Origin: Cryptomeria japonica
Taxonomy: Eukaryota > Streptophyta > Pinopsida > Cupressales > Cupressaceae
NCBI RefSeq assembly: GCF_030272615.1
Contig: NC_081409.1
Location: forward strand, 20,092,260 to 20,156,259
Length of the DNA stretch: 64,000 nucleotides
Direction of reading: 5' to 3'
This document shows positions 8,744 through 19,241 of the stretch, in pieces (position 1 is the first letter of the stretch; every line of letters begins with the position of its first letter). A program made the translations under genes and the position numbers. A model generated the notes under the pieces. The model did not search any database. It had not been told where the DNA came from and saw only the letters and a program-made list of their open reading frames with translations.

Positions 8744-10458
8744 CCATAGAGGGCTCCCTATGTATTAGTATTGTACCATTTTTGTATGATGATGTAGACA
8801 CCTGCGGGTGATTGTAGCCATATGATTTTGACATCATTGTATCATGACTTTATATATATATATATATATGAGATGATTCATCTTTGCAGCAGCTATATGC
8901 ATGTGTACCTATGTGATGAGATGTTCTTATGTGATGCTTATGATATGGATGCAAATATGTATATGATGCAATGCAATATATATATATTTTTGTTCTTTTA
9001 TGTTTTATATGTGTATGCATGATGCAAATGTGAATGTATGTAATGCAGATGAATATGATAATGCAAATGTAAATTGTGCTAACAGGTGTTGTGTGCAGGA
9101 TGTGATATCTATATGTATGTATGAAATGCTAACATGTGATAATGCAGGCGCAATTACATGAAATGCAAATGTGTTTTTGGTGTGTCATTATACTCAGTCA
9201 TGTGATAGCAGGCTATGCGGACTTGAGAAGGACGATGGAAGTCAATCAAGAAAGGGAGATGGAAGATAGAAGATATGAAAGTGAAAGAGCTTCTTGTGCA
9301 TTATCATCATTGAGCTTTATTATGGAAAGTAGGTTATGACAATCTAGGCATATGTTCGACCTAGAAAGTCATTGTACCTGTTTGCATGGAGATAAGATAG
9401 TCACAAACAAAGAATGCCCCAGTTCATACTAGACTCACAGTGTCCTCATATCCTTGGACAAGTCATAGCATTACTAAGAGACAATCCACAGATAGCAAAT
9501 ACAAATAGGTGTGATACCCCATCCTCGCCTTTCTAGTCAAAGACATCCTGGAGATAGAATCTCTAGTCAGAGACATCCCAGAAAAGCTAAAAGACATGTC
9601 ACCAAAAAAGATGAAATCAAAAGAAAACCAAGACTCGACACCAACATCCACTATAGTCCTCAAGTTTAGTGTCTCTTGTCACTTGTATAAGTCTTATTTG
9701 ATTGTGGTCACAATGTTTACTTTCACAAAAAGGATAGATAGCACTGAACCATAATGTTGTCTGAGTCTGCTGAAAGATTTGATTTGTTGAACCCCATTCT
9801 TGCTACTGTGTCTCATCTGAAATTGACTAAATCCATGAAACTGATACTTTATTGTGAAGAAGATAGAACTTTATTGTGGATTGATGATGCAGATGCTGCT
9901 TTATTGCGAATTGTGCACGGATAGACTGAAGGAAGCTGGAAGAAACGGTACTCCTCGAAACATGTGATGTTCTCAGTTCCACACCCATCACTAGACGTAG
10001 GATTTGCCTTAGCCACAGATAGGATCTGATTTATTATGGATGGAAAGGGAGGTGAAAAGGGAGGTTTATTATGAATGGCTAACCAATCTTGGGTAGATCA
10101 ATAACAAGTCATGATGGGAATGGGTAAGTTTATTATGGATGAATTGGTCGTGAGTGTGTGCAAAGTGAAGTGATGAAAGAGAATCCTGAAGGAGGGAGGA
10201 GCAATGTCTCTACACATGGCACTGGTGACCCAGTTTTCACCATGGTACTTTCTCAAGGCACCACCAAAGTGGTTTTCACCATTGGATGAAATTATTTCTC
10301 TTTACTTTTTTTGATTTTTCAATGTTTTTTGTGTCACAAGGTGCCTGTTCACTAGGTTTTCACCAAGTAATGATTTTTTTATTTTATGATTTTTTTTGTA
10401 TTTTGAAATTTTTGAATTTTCTTTTTTTGTATTTTTTGAATTAGGATACTCTGAAGAG
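8744..10458. other. T2 spacer between PMD exon 2 and integrase tail
   Basis: No gene recognised. It holds a TA microsatellite at about 8852-8869, ATG/TATG-rich low-complexity DNA to about 9130, and three GGTTTTCACCA-like blocks at 10228-10370. Those blocks correspond to paired TGCCAGGTTTTCAC blocks in T3 and T4. A T-rich tract (10297-10440) ends at the integrase stop. Confidence 0.5.
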
Positions 10459-12276
10459 CTATGTGTAAAACCTACGAAGGTGCATGCTATTGATAGGATC
10501 CTCCAAAGGTTCACCCGCTATAGTTGAGAGTTGATATGACCCAGATCCATATGCTACTGTAATGATGTAAGGACCAAGCCAATTTGGTTTGAACTTGCCC
10601 TTCTTCTCTCTGTCTTGCTGATTTTTGGGATTTTCTCTGAGAACTAAGTCCCCTACCTCAAATGTGTGAGGCTTGACTTTATGATTGTAGCTGCGATGTT
10701 CCTTGACTGAATGATGTGTAGCTTGAGTGTCTGTCTTCCTTGATAAAGGAACTGAGATAGAATTACTAGTGTGTGGACTACGTAGGCCCATATGTATGTC
10801 ACCTGAAGAAGTTTGGGCATCCTTGATAACAAATTCCCTTGAGGAAGATCCATTAAAGGTCCATGATGTATCACCAGAAGGGAATGGATGTGTGAAACAA
10901 GTGGATGAGTGATAAAGGCTTATGATTGCGAAAAGAAATGAAAGTAGGATAGCATGATGGAGACTTAGGATCAACAAGTATGCTTTTTGATTTAAAATTG
11001 TAGAACTTTTGCCCCCAGTTATTTTGATATTAGGGGAGATCAACTCTTGTTCTTTTTCTTTCATAGGATTTTTATCCTTGACTTTGATTTTTGCAGAGTC
11101 CAATAGCTTTTGATTTTGATTTGAACTAAAGGACTTCTCTCTATTTTTGACTTTTAGATTTTTCTTTTCAAAGCTTGATTTTTGATCCCCAATGAGTGAG
11201 GGCTTTTGTGATTCTTGTTGATCCAAGTCTAGGAGTGGAGTGGAAATGGAATGACTGGATGAAATGGTAAGGCTATGTGAGTTATCAAGAGGGTTGGTGA
11301 TATGCTCAATAGATTCTTCACTGGAACTGCTCTTAGGACTATTGATATCAAGAGTTGCTTGCACCACTGGAGGAGATTTGCATTTAGACTTAGTAACCAC
11401 AACACTAGGTGGTTCACACCTAATTCCTTGGCATTGCAATTTTTTTGTAGGTTGTTCTTGTCGATTGAATACCTTAGAAGATAGTGGGAGTTGATCAACA
11501 TGAAAGATATACTCACCACATCCCATGTCTTTAAACTTGAAATTTTCTTTTAGCTCTGTTTGCTTTGATGTTGAAGCTTTTAATGATTCTAGATCCACAT
11601 ATGCTGATGAAGGAATAGCTTCTCGATTGACTGGGATTGTTATTTCTGATCTAGGTCGCATATTGTTGCAATATATAAATGGATTTGGATCAGCTTTGAC
11701 GATTACTTCAACTCCATTGTGTGGAAACTTGATACATTGATGATATGTAGATGGTACTGCACTCATCTCATGAATCCATGGACGTCCTAGCAATATGCTG
11801 TATGTGAGATCCAAGTCTAGGACTTGACAAACCACATCCTTTGTAACTGGCCCAACTCTGAGAGGTAAGGTGATTGTGCCCTTGGATGAATGCTCTTCAT
11901 CATCATATGCCTTGATGGTAATTTTGTTTGTAGAATTCACAACTTTATCAGAATATCCCAATTGTTTAATAGTGCTCAATGTACAAATGTTTAGACCTAC
12001 TCCTCCATCTATCAGGACTCGTTTTATTCGATGTTTGTGTATGAAGGCTTCAATGTGTAAAGGCGCATTATGTGGCTGACTTACGAAAGTGTCATCGGCT
12101 TCTATGAATGTAAGGGAGTGTGGAATAGAAAGGTATCCCACCATGGCTTGAAACTGGTCCACGTTTAGATTAGTAGGGACAACAGTGTCTCTCAAGATTT
12201 TTTCAAGAATGGATTTATGTGCGGGGGATATGCGTAAGAGCTCAAGGATGGAGATGAGTGTGGGTGTCTTGCCTAA
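10459..12276 (-). CDS. T2 protease fused to integrase C-terminus (578 aa from the first ATG)
   Basis: From the ATG at 12195 the frame is open for 578 codons. The protease has VLIDGGVGLNICTL (about residues 60-75) and ILLGRPWIHEM (about 135-145), matching the T3 protease. A Ser/Lys-rich linker follows (about 190-400). Then comes a hydrophobic stretch of about 25 residues (404-428) that could be a membrane segment. The end matches the integrase C-terminal GPY/F region of T3 (KVKPHTFEVGDLVL, GPYIITVAYGSGSYQL). RT, both RNase H domains and the integrase catalytic core are missing, and so is the G-patch. The frame is intact, unlike pol of T3 and T4. Codons upstream of the ATG join to the gag piece across a TGA at 12277-12279. 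Confidence 0.75.
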   Translation of the reverse strand, partial: LGKTPTLISILELLRISPAHKSILEKILRDTVVPTNLNVDQFQAMVGYLSIPHSLTFIEADDTFVSQPHNAPLHIEAFIHKHRIKRVLIDGGVGLNICTLSTIKQLGYSDKVVNSTNKITIKAYDDEEHSSKGTITLPLRVGPVTKDVVCQVLDLDLTYSILLGRPWIHEMSAVPSTYHQCIKFPHNGVEVIVKADPNPFIYCNNMRPRSEITIPVNREAIPSSAYVDLESLKASTSKQTELKENFKFKDMGCGEYIFHVDQLPLSSKVFNRQEQPTKKLQCQGIRCEPPSVVVTKSKCKSPPVVQATLDINSPKSSSSEESIEHITNPLDNSHSLTISSSHSISTPLLDLDQQESQKPSLIGDQKSSFEKKNLKVKNREKSFSSNQNQKLLDSAKIKVKDKNPMKEKEQELISPNIKITGGKSSTILNQKAYLLILSLHHAILLSFLFAIISLYHSSTCFTHPFPSGDTSWTFNGSSSREFVIKDAQTSSGDIHMGLRSPHTSNSISVPLSRKTDTQATHHSVKEHRSYNHKVKPHTFEVGDLVLRENPKNQQDREKKGKFKPNWLGPYIITVAYGSGSYQLSTIAGEPLEDPINSMHLRRFYT

Positions 12277-12897
12277 TCATTCTACAAGGTCATACTCAGG
12301 TTTGGTAGATGAGGAAGCGGTGTTCTTGGCTAGAGCACCTTGCAAAGTGATTTTACCTCGATGGGTTGTAACATGACATTTAGAGGTAGGTTCGGAAGAA
12401 GATCCAATGCCTTTTAAGACAATCTTGGGTCTTTGGGTAGAATTCTTAGGTTTTTTGTCCTTGATGATAATGGTAGAGACATAATTGTCCATCGAGATGT
12501 GATTGATAGTTGAATCATAGTTATAGGTTGCTTTGGTATAGTTGGTTTGGTCATCTGTGGCTTTAGCTTTTCCCTTGTCATGTTTTGGGAATGGTTCCTT
12601 AAAAATCTCATGTTCTTGATTGGATGAGTGTCCTTCAATCTCAATGTCACCTCTATCAATGAGATCTTGTATGATGTTCTTCAGTCGATGACAATTTCCT
12701 ATTTTATGACCCTTGCTCTTATGGAATTCACAATACTCATCATCATTCCACCAATTTGGTTTGACCTTTGGTTCATATGGAGGAAAATCTGGAATTGTTA
12801 TGATTTTGTTTGCCACTAGTTTTTTGAAAACTGACTCAAGTGGTTCTCCCAATGGAGTGTACTTCCTTCGCGATTTAGAAGTTGTTTGAGTATTCAC
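12277..12897 (-). pseudogene. T2 gag C-terminal part with zinc-knuckle-like motif
   Basis: It contains YCEFHKSKGHKIGNCHRLK, the C-x2-H-x4-H-x4-C-type motif common near the gag-pol boundary in plant Ty3/gypsy proteins, followed by IIQDLIDRG. It is in the same frame as 12898-14489 and 10459-12276, separated by single stops (TAG at 12898, TGA at 12277), so the ancestral product was one polyprotein. Confidence 0.75.
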
Positions 12898-14489
12898 CTA
12901 GTTTGATCCAGAAAAAACGAATTTGGGTCGCACTGTATTGGCATCAACAACACCATCATTGACTATGTTCTTGTTTTTATTCCAAAATCTTGGCTTGTCC
13001 TTTCCTTTAAAGTCATCTTTGTTTTCCTTGAATATCTTAATGACTCCTTGTTCAATTAGGACCTTCTCTGTTGCTAAGCCTTTTTCAAAGATGTCCTTGA
13101 AGGTGGACAAAAAAGCTTTCCTTAAGTCATAACCAATCTCTTTGTTAACATTTTGGGTGAACATTTCTACCATTTGTTTTTGTGGAATTTCACAAGAGCA
13201 TGTGCTAGCTATATTCCTCCATCTTTGTAAAAATGATGCAAAAGACTCTCCCTCTTTTTGCTTGGTGTTGCACAAAGTAGTGACTGATATGTCTATCTCT
13301 ATATTGTAGGAGAAATGTTGAATAAATGCCTCTGCTAAGTCACCCCATGACTTAATACCAGGTGGAAGTTGGGAGAACCATTCCATAGCTTGATCACCTA
13401 GGCTTTGTGGGAATAATCTCATCAAATATGTTTCTTCTGAAGCTACCTCAATGCAAGCTGTGAAAAATTGTCTTATGTGTGCCTTAGGATCAGCTTTTCC
13501 TCTATACTTATCAAACTTAGGTGTCACAAAGTATGTAGGAAAAGGAGGCATTGGAATGCTCTTGTCAAATGGATAGGGACATATGTCTCTCATTGTGTAT
13601 GTTGGCTTCGGTGTATTTATGTCCTCCATTTTCTTTTGTAAGTCCTTGATTTGTTGCCCCAAATTGCTCTTAGGTGGCGATCGACTTCTTGGACCATACC
13701 CCATGCTTGAGGCACCAATTGGAGGCAGAGCATGTTGCATATATGGATGATATTGATCATACACATGTTCATATGGAGGAGGTCTATAGTGATGCTGCAT
13801 ATATGGACCACTTGGTATAGATTCATGTTGAGGAATGAAATATCTATTTTGTCCATGTATACCATACTCTACAGGCATGTCATGTTCTAATGTGTTGCCC
13901 CCAAATTTGACATGGGGTTTCCTTGTGTCCAAATTTTGAGCATGCCTTTGAATATCCAATTGCTTTGGTGGTTGACCCTTAGCATTGGTATCTGATTGAG
14001 CATATTTCTCTACATAAGACTTCCATAATGGTCTGTGAAGGTGAGTATCATATGCTTGACCATGTGTATATGGGACCTCTGGTTTTTGAAACAAAGATGA
14101 TGGTGATTCAGGTACCATATGTGGTCCTCTATTGCCTCCACTATTAGGCCTTTTTTGATCCATGTTGGAGTGAGTTTGTTGCAAAGGTCAATTTTCCATT
14201 ATTTGAGACATGTCAAAATCAGGAGGTATCTTGGCTCCACTTTGTGCCATCATTTGTAAGAGGTATTGTCTATCCCTCCTCATTATTTCCTCAACCAATC
14301 AATTGAAACGGGGATCCATATTGGATTCTTCCACATCTGCTAAATGTTCTGAAAAGTTGTCCATATCATCATTGTGTGTATCATTGTTGTTTGTAGTGTC
14401 CATGTTCTCAACATTTGGAATGTTTCTATAAGCATCCATGTCAAGTAATGTAGTATGATCTGAATTGAAAAAGATATCATTGTCATACT
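12898..14489 (-). pseudogene. T2 gag, main part
   Basis: Capsid-type retrotransposon gag: AHIRQFFTACIEVASEETYL, then LFPQSLGDQAMEWFSQLPPG and TKQKEGESFASFLQRWRNIA, all aligning with T3 gag. The N-terminal third is Pro/Gln/His-rich. Two TGA codons lie upstream of the Met at 14184, in contexts that suit CGA-to-TGA decay. The first 59 codons of this piece repeat the 38185-38361 segment on the other side of C1. Confidence 0.75.
14313..14489. repeat. 177-bp duplication flanking C1, left copy
   Basis: Matches 38185-38361 with 6 substitutions by hand alignment. It is exactly 59 codons of T2 gag, in frame. Confidence 0.8.
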
Positions 14490-14492
14490 TGT

Positions 14493-14965
14493 TGGTGTAA
14501 ATAATTATTCATCATGGATATTATTACACCTTACTTAAGTTTACTTAGGATAATGCATTTCATAGTAGCTTGGGTATGAGACACTTGGGTGTTTCTGCCA
14601 CATTGGGATAGTGTGTGTAGGAGAAATTCCACCTTTTATGGTGTTGATCTTGTTGTTACACTCCACTCTTGTTGTTACACTCCACATTTAGTGGGTGATC
14701 CACCTCATGTGGACTATTATATTATTTCTCCTACCTACCCACACCTATTTCCTACCTATCCTTGTTTCTTATTGAGCCACATGTCATGTTTTTGTGCTCA
14801 CATATCCCTAGCCTTGCCTATATAAGCAGGCTCATCTACATTGTATGTAACTATGTAATTTGATTATTGATCATTTTCTATTGATGAGAATACAGTTTAT
14901 TCTTGTCCTATATTGTGTCTCTATTTTGTACATTTCATTGAGCTCTTGATCTTGGCAAAATCTCA
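14493..14965 (+). repeat. C1 5' LTR
   Basis: 473 bp, TG...CA, with a TATA box TATATAAG at 14819-14826. Confidence 0.9.
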
Positions 14966-14967
14966 AA

Positions 14968-14978
14968 TGGTATCAGAG
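14968..14978 (+). other. C1 primer binding site
   Basis: TGGTATCAGAG, 2 nt after the LTR, is complementary to the 3' end of initiator tRNA-Met, the usual copia primer. Confidence 0.9.
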
Positions 14979-16666
14979 AAATTAGGGCTTCATTGATTCG
15001 TCTTGAAGAGGCATTATTGTGACGTCAAGAGGCAGATCTGAAGAGTAGCATCTTTTGGAGGCATCCTAGACTAGATCTGACCCCGCCATTGCATCCAGAA
15101 GGCCGTTTCCATGAATTTTGGTTATAAAGTCGGTCTATTTTGGTGAGAAAATTTTTTTCCCCAATTTTGCCATAATCGTACGGATTTTAGAAAAAATTTA
15201 TATATTGTTTGAAAAAAAAAAAAATTCATTTTTCTAGATATTTTTTCAAAAATCAAAAATAAAAAAAAATTTGAAAAAAATTGAAAAGTCGAAAAAGAAA
15301 AAAAAATAAAAAAGTTTCTTTTTTGGGGGGTCCGTAGACCCCCCCCCCCTGTGACCTACCGTACTTGCAGGTCTACGACTGTCGTACCCGCAGACCATCG
15401 AGAATCGCGCCCACTGCAGGTACCTTCCGGGCCGCTTCCCCTCTCCGGCCACTTCCACCTACGCTGCCCAGCCCTCGTACCTGCCGGACCTGCAACAGCT
15501 GCCACGACCTCTTCTCGCCGCATACCTGTCTACGCGTTGTACCTCGTCCGGCGCTCGCCGCAGGTTTCCTGTCCACGCCGCCGCCGAGAAGACCCGCCAC
15601 TGCCGCCCTGTATCTCCCACCGTGCTTGTGCCTGCCGCTGCTCAAGCGCCCGTCCTGCCATGTCCTTCCACCTCCGCACGACGTTGCCACCGATGCCCAA
15701 GTCCGCCGCGCCGATCTCTCCTGTTTCGCCGGCGCCATCACAGACCGGAGGACCTGCACCCGCCACGTGGCAGGTGGCCACTGGCCCGCGGGTAAAACCC
15801 ATACTATCAATCATCCATACGGCCACCACGTGGCATACACAGTCAGCTTCCTGTACGCCACCGTACAGTGCACAATCAGCAAATCCGTATGGTACGGACC
15901 GCACAGTCATCTGCCACGTCACTTCTTTGTACAGTACGGACGCTCAGTCAGCAGGGGCGAAGTTTTTGCGACGGTCCTATGGTCGTCAAATTTAACACAG
16001 TGACTTGCTAACATCAGCGCCACATCAATATTTTTCAAAAATTTGGCAGGCCCCTCTCATTTGCATTTTTGATTTTGCAGTTCAACTTCAAATGGCCATA
16101 ACTTGCTCATTTTTGCTCCTTTTTGGGTGCAAATTTTTTTGAAATGGGCTAGAATTTTGTGCTCTCCGCAATGGTGAAGAATTTTTTTGATTTTGATGCA
16201 TGGATTTTTCAAAAAATGCAGTTTTTGGTGACTGTACCTGAGTAATCCCAGTTTTTGCAACTTCAGAGGCTTTGTTTGGGGTCATACGCCCTCCTTTTCA
16301 GGTGCTTTTTTTCTTTGAAAGTGCGTATTTTTTCATCTACTTTCACATGATGCTATCAGATTGATGCCATTGTAAGTAGAAATTATACTTTTAGATTTTG
16401 GCCATTCTTGGCTCTCTTGGTACTTGTATATTTGCTTGAATCTTAGTTAGATTCATTGCACTATTGATTGAAGTCTCTTGTATCTCATTTGAGAAGTTGT
16501 AAAATTTGCATCATAAGTCCACTTTTCCTTGTTTTGCAAGTGGCTCATTGTAATCACACTAAGTATAAAGTGCCAAAATCATCACTTTGGGGGGGGTACA
16601 TTGATTGAGTGAATTTGGGGGGTGTCTCTTGTGCTCTTGTTCACTTATGTTCTTTCTTTTGCTGCT
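14979..16666 (+). other. C1 leader with GC-rich, CpG-dense island
   Basis: No convincing gene. Positions 15340-16000 are strongly GC-rich inside AT-rich surroundings, start with a G-run/C-run pair (15335-15355), and carry repeated GTAC/CCGTAC motifs. Two overlapping frames stay open for about 640 bp, which I read as a composition effect. Poly-A/T tracts flank it (15180-15310). Positions 16020-16620 are T-rich leader. Confidence 0.55.
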
Positions 16667-18796
16667 ATGGGTTCTTCTAAGTTTCCTCTCTTAACTCCAC
16701 ATAATTATGCTACTTGGAAAATTGATGCATGGAGTAAACTTATGGAAAAAGGACTCACTCATTACATTGATGGAACTATTGTTGCTCCAGTTGATCCTAA
16801 GGCTGATCCAGTTGGTCACTTAGATTGGCTTACTAAAAATATCATGGCAATTGGTACCTTAAGAAAGTATGTATCAAAGGATCTCATTTTTCATATTGAG
16901 AAATGTACTTTAATCAAGGATGCTTGGCAAAAGTTTCAAGACTTGTATGGTCAAGTTGATGAGATTAGGAGATATCAAATTGATAGTGATCTCACCATGT
17001 TAGATCCCAAGAACTTTGATACTATACAAGATTATGTCACTAAGGCAAATGAGTTTAGGGCACAACTCAAAGATTGTGGCATTGATAAGAAGGATACTCA
17101 ATTGATATTCAACTTGATAGGCAAGCTTCCACAAGAATATGCAGCATTTGTTTCTAGTTTCCAAACCCATAGGATGACAATGAGTTCAAGCTACAAAATG
17201 CCTACATTTGATGGTTTCAATGAAATGTTGATGATGGAACAAACTAAGTTGATAAGCATGGGCATTCTTAAGGCTTCTAAGTCTCAAGCATTAGTGGCAA
17301 ACCAAGGGAACAAAGGAAATCAAGGAAAGGACAACTCAAACAAGAAGAAATGGCAATCAAAGCCTAAGGACAAAGCACCATCTTCTCCAAAACAAGGAGA
17401 TTCATCCTCTTCCAAGAGAGATAATTCACCAAAGAGGGAGAGACCTACTTGTGCTTATTGTAAAAAGATTGGTCATGAGGAGCATCGTTGCCATTCTAAG
17501 AAGATTGATGAGCTCACACATATCATCAAAAAGCATAACATTGATTTGCCTAAAGTCTACAAGAAGGATGATTCATCAACTTCCACTTCCTCACATTCAA
17601 AAGGAAAAGGGCAAGCATTCATGGCTTCTACAAGTGGGAAGACTCACTCTTTTGGAACAAGAAAAGGAAAAGCTCTATGTGCTACTATTAGTCATGATTC
17701 AGAGAGATGGCTTCTAGATTCAGGAGCTTCTCATCATATGGCATCTTCGCAGTCTATGTTCTCTACATTTGAGCCTTGCACCATGCCACAGATTTTGATG
17801 GGCAATCATACATACATGGATGTGATTGGGAAAGGATCTATTGACATTGGGGATAACTCTTTCAATGATGTGTTGTGTGTACCCCACTTGACAAACAATC
17901 TCCTTTCTATCTATCAAATCACACATGGCGCAACTAAGAGAGTTGTGGAGTTCACACTTGACTCAGTTTTCATTAGAGATATGGAGACTAGAGCTATCAT
18001 TGCGACTGGGGTGGTTGATCATGCATCTTGGTTATACTCCTTTTCAGATTTTGTTGATGATGATGATTTCACATTTGATGATTCTACACATGTTGATCAC
18101 ACTTCTTGTGATGGTTCATATTTTGAGGAGAACTTTGGACACTTGAACATGGGGATTCTCACATGTGACCCCATTCTTGAGCCTTGTATTTCATCTCCTC
18201 ATATTGATATCACATCACCTATTGCACCTGATGATGCGGATAGTGCGACAGTTTTGCCTTCATGTGATTCAGTGCAGCAGGATATTCATTGTCTTCCAGC
18301 TTCAGATTCATGGGATGATTACTTGACAGACATTGCAAGTTTGTTTGTGGAATCCTACATTGTAGATTTGGGAGACATCATTGATGACATTCATCTTCTC
18401 TTTGATGAAGGTGATCCTTCTTCGATTGTTGCGAGGGAACACTCTAACCCTCTTGTTCATTCTCTACATGATCATTCTTTTGAGGTTGACATGATTGTGG
18501 ATACTTATGTACAGCAGTTGGAGGAGGTCTCTTTATTTTTTGAGGAGACATGTGATTCTTTGGGACATGCTCTACATCCATCTCCACTAGATCTTGGAGT
18601 GCCTTTTTCAGCAGTGTGGCACAGTTTACCACCTTTGGAGGGGGTTTCTTTTAGCATCGACATGGGGACACTTGAGCAGTTTTCAGAGATTCCTTTCATC
18701 ATGAGTTTTCTTCATACATCTTCCCTTCATGATTGGGGAGACTTCATGGATACACCTTTGGTTTTGTTTCTTCCTAAGGGGAGGAATGTTGTTTGA
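16667..18796 (+). CDS. C1 gag-protease polyprotein with novel acidic C-terminus (709 aa)
   Basis: The start chosen is the ATG giving Met-Gly-Ser-Ser-Lys-Phe-Pro-Leu-Leu, as copia gag proteins begin; an in-frame ATG 45 bp upstream is also open. Copia gag (LTPHNYATWKIDAWSKLM) is followed by a Lys/Ser-rich stretch, then a CCHC knuckle CAYCKKIGHEEHRC (about residue 262). The aspartic protease WLLDSGASHHM (about 347) and a remnant of the pre-integrase region (about 400-460) come next. From about 461 to the end the sequence is rich in Asp, His, Ser and Phe (for example FVDDDDFTFDD) and matches nothing I recognise. Integrase, RT and RNase H are absent. No stop interrupts 709 codons, which suggests the protein was used until recently. 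Capsid and processing would be self-made; reverse transcription and integration must be supplied in trans. Confidence 0.85.
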   Translation: MGSSKFPLLTPHNYATWKIDAWSKLMEKGLTHYIDGTIVAPVDPKADPVGHLDWLTKNIMAIGTLRKYVSKDLIFHIEKCTLIKDAWQKFQDLYGQVDEIRRYQIDSDLTMLDPKNFDTIQDYVTKANEFRAQLKDCGIDKKDTQLIFNLIGKLPQEYAAFVSSFQTHRMTMSSSYKMPTFDGFNEMLMMEQTKLISMGILKASKSQALVANQGNKGNQGKDNSNKKKWQSKPKDKAPSSPKQGDSSSSKRDNSPKRERPTCAYCKKIGHEEHRCHSKKIDELTHIIKKHNIDLPKVYKKDDSSTSTSSHSKGKGQAFMASTSGKTHSFGTRKGKALCATISHDSERWLLDSGASHHMASSQSMFSTFEPCTMPQILMGNHTYMDVIGKGSIDIGDNSFNDVLCVPHLTNNLLSIYQITHGATKRVVEFTLDSVFIRDMETRAIIATGVVDHASWLYSFSDFVDDDDFTFDDSTHVDHTSCDGSYFEENFGHLNMGILTCDPILEPCISSPHIDITSPIAPDDADSATVLPSCDSVQQDIHCLPASDSWDDYLTDIASLFVESYIVDLGDIIDDIHLLFDEGDPSSIVAREHSNPLVHSLHDHSFEVDMIVDTYVQQLEEVSLFFEETCDSLGHALHPSPLDLGVPFSAVWHSLPPLEGVSFSIDMGTLEQFSEIPFIMSFLHTSSLHDWGDFMDTPLVLFLPKGRNVV

Positions 18797-19168
18797 CGTT
18801 CATGGAGCAGTTTCTTCATACATCGAGTTTCAATCATTGGTGCAGATTCCACATTGAGGGGGAGCTTCCTATCTTCTCTTCTTCTCTCATATGGGGGGGA
18901 CTTTTTCCTCACATGGGGTTTTGTTCCTCACATTCTTCTATGAGAGTTCTCTTGCATGTTTTTCATCTCTCTTTTGGGGGAGGGTTTTTTCCCATTGGGT
19001 TTTTCTCTCTTTCCCCACTTTGTGAGAGATTTCATTGCATTGGTTTGCATGCATTTGCATTTGTACATGGGTACCTAACATGGCCTCGTAGCCGGGACCC
19101 ATCTTGCATTGCTTAGTTGCATTGTATACTTAAGTGCATTCCCCTAAGTTGCACTTAAGGGGGGGTTT
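18797..19168 (+). other. C1 3' untranslated region and polypurine tract
   Basis: No gene. It contains several GGGGG-bearing stretches (18855-18990) and ends in AAGGGGGGG plus TTT just before the 3' LTR at 19169, the likely polypurine tract. Confidence 0.65.
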
Positions 19169-19241
19169 TGGTGTAAATAATTATTCATCATGGATATTAT
19201 TACACCTTACTTAAGTTTACTTAGGATAATGCATTTCATAG
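19169..19241 (+). repeat. C1 3' LTR, left part
   Basis: 73 bp identical to 14493-14565. Interrupted after CATAG by T3; resumes at 37783. Confidence 0.9.
19237..19241. repeat. T3 target-site duplication, left (CATAG)
   Basis: CATAG recurs at 37778-37782. The uninterrupted site is readable in the C1 5' LTR near 14561-14565. Confidence 0.9.

Noticed and set aside
8852-8869. TA dinucleotide run as a promoter element
   Set aside because: It is a simple microsatellite, with no conserved position in the other copies.
15351-16003. Two overlapping + strand frames of about 210 codons and two on the minus strand
   Set aside because: All frames of the GC-rich island are open because stop codons are rare in GC-rich DNA. 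No domain is visible, and the region lies in the C1 leader.
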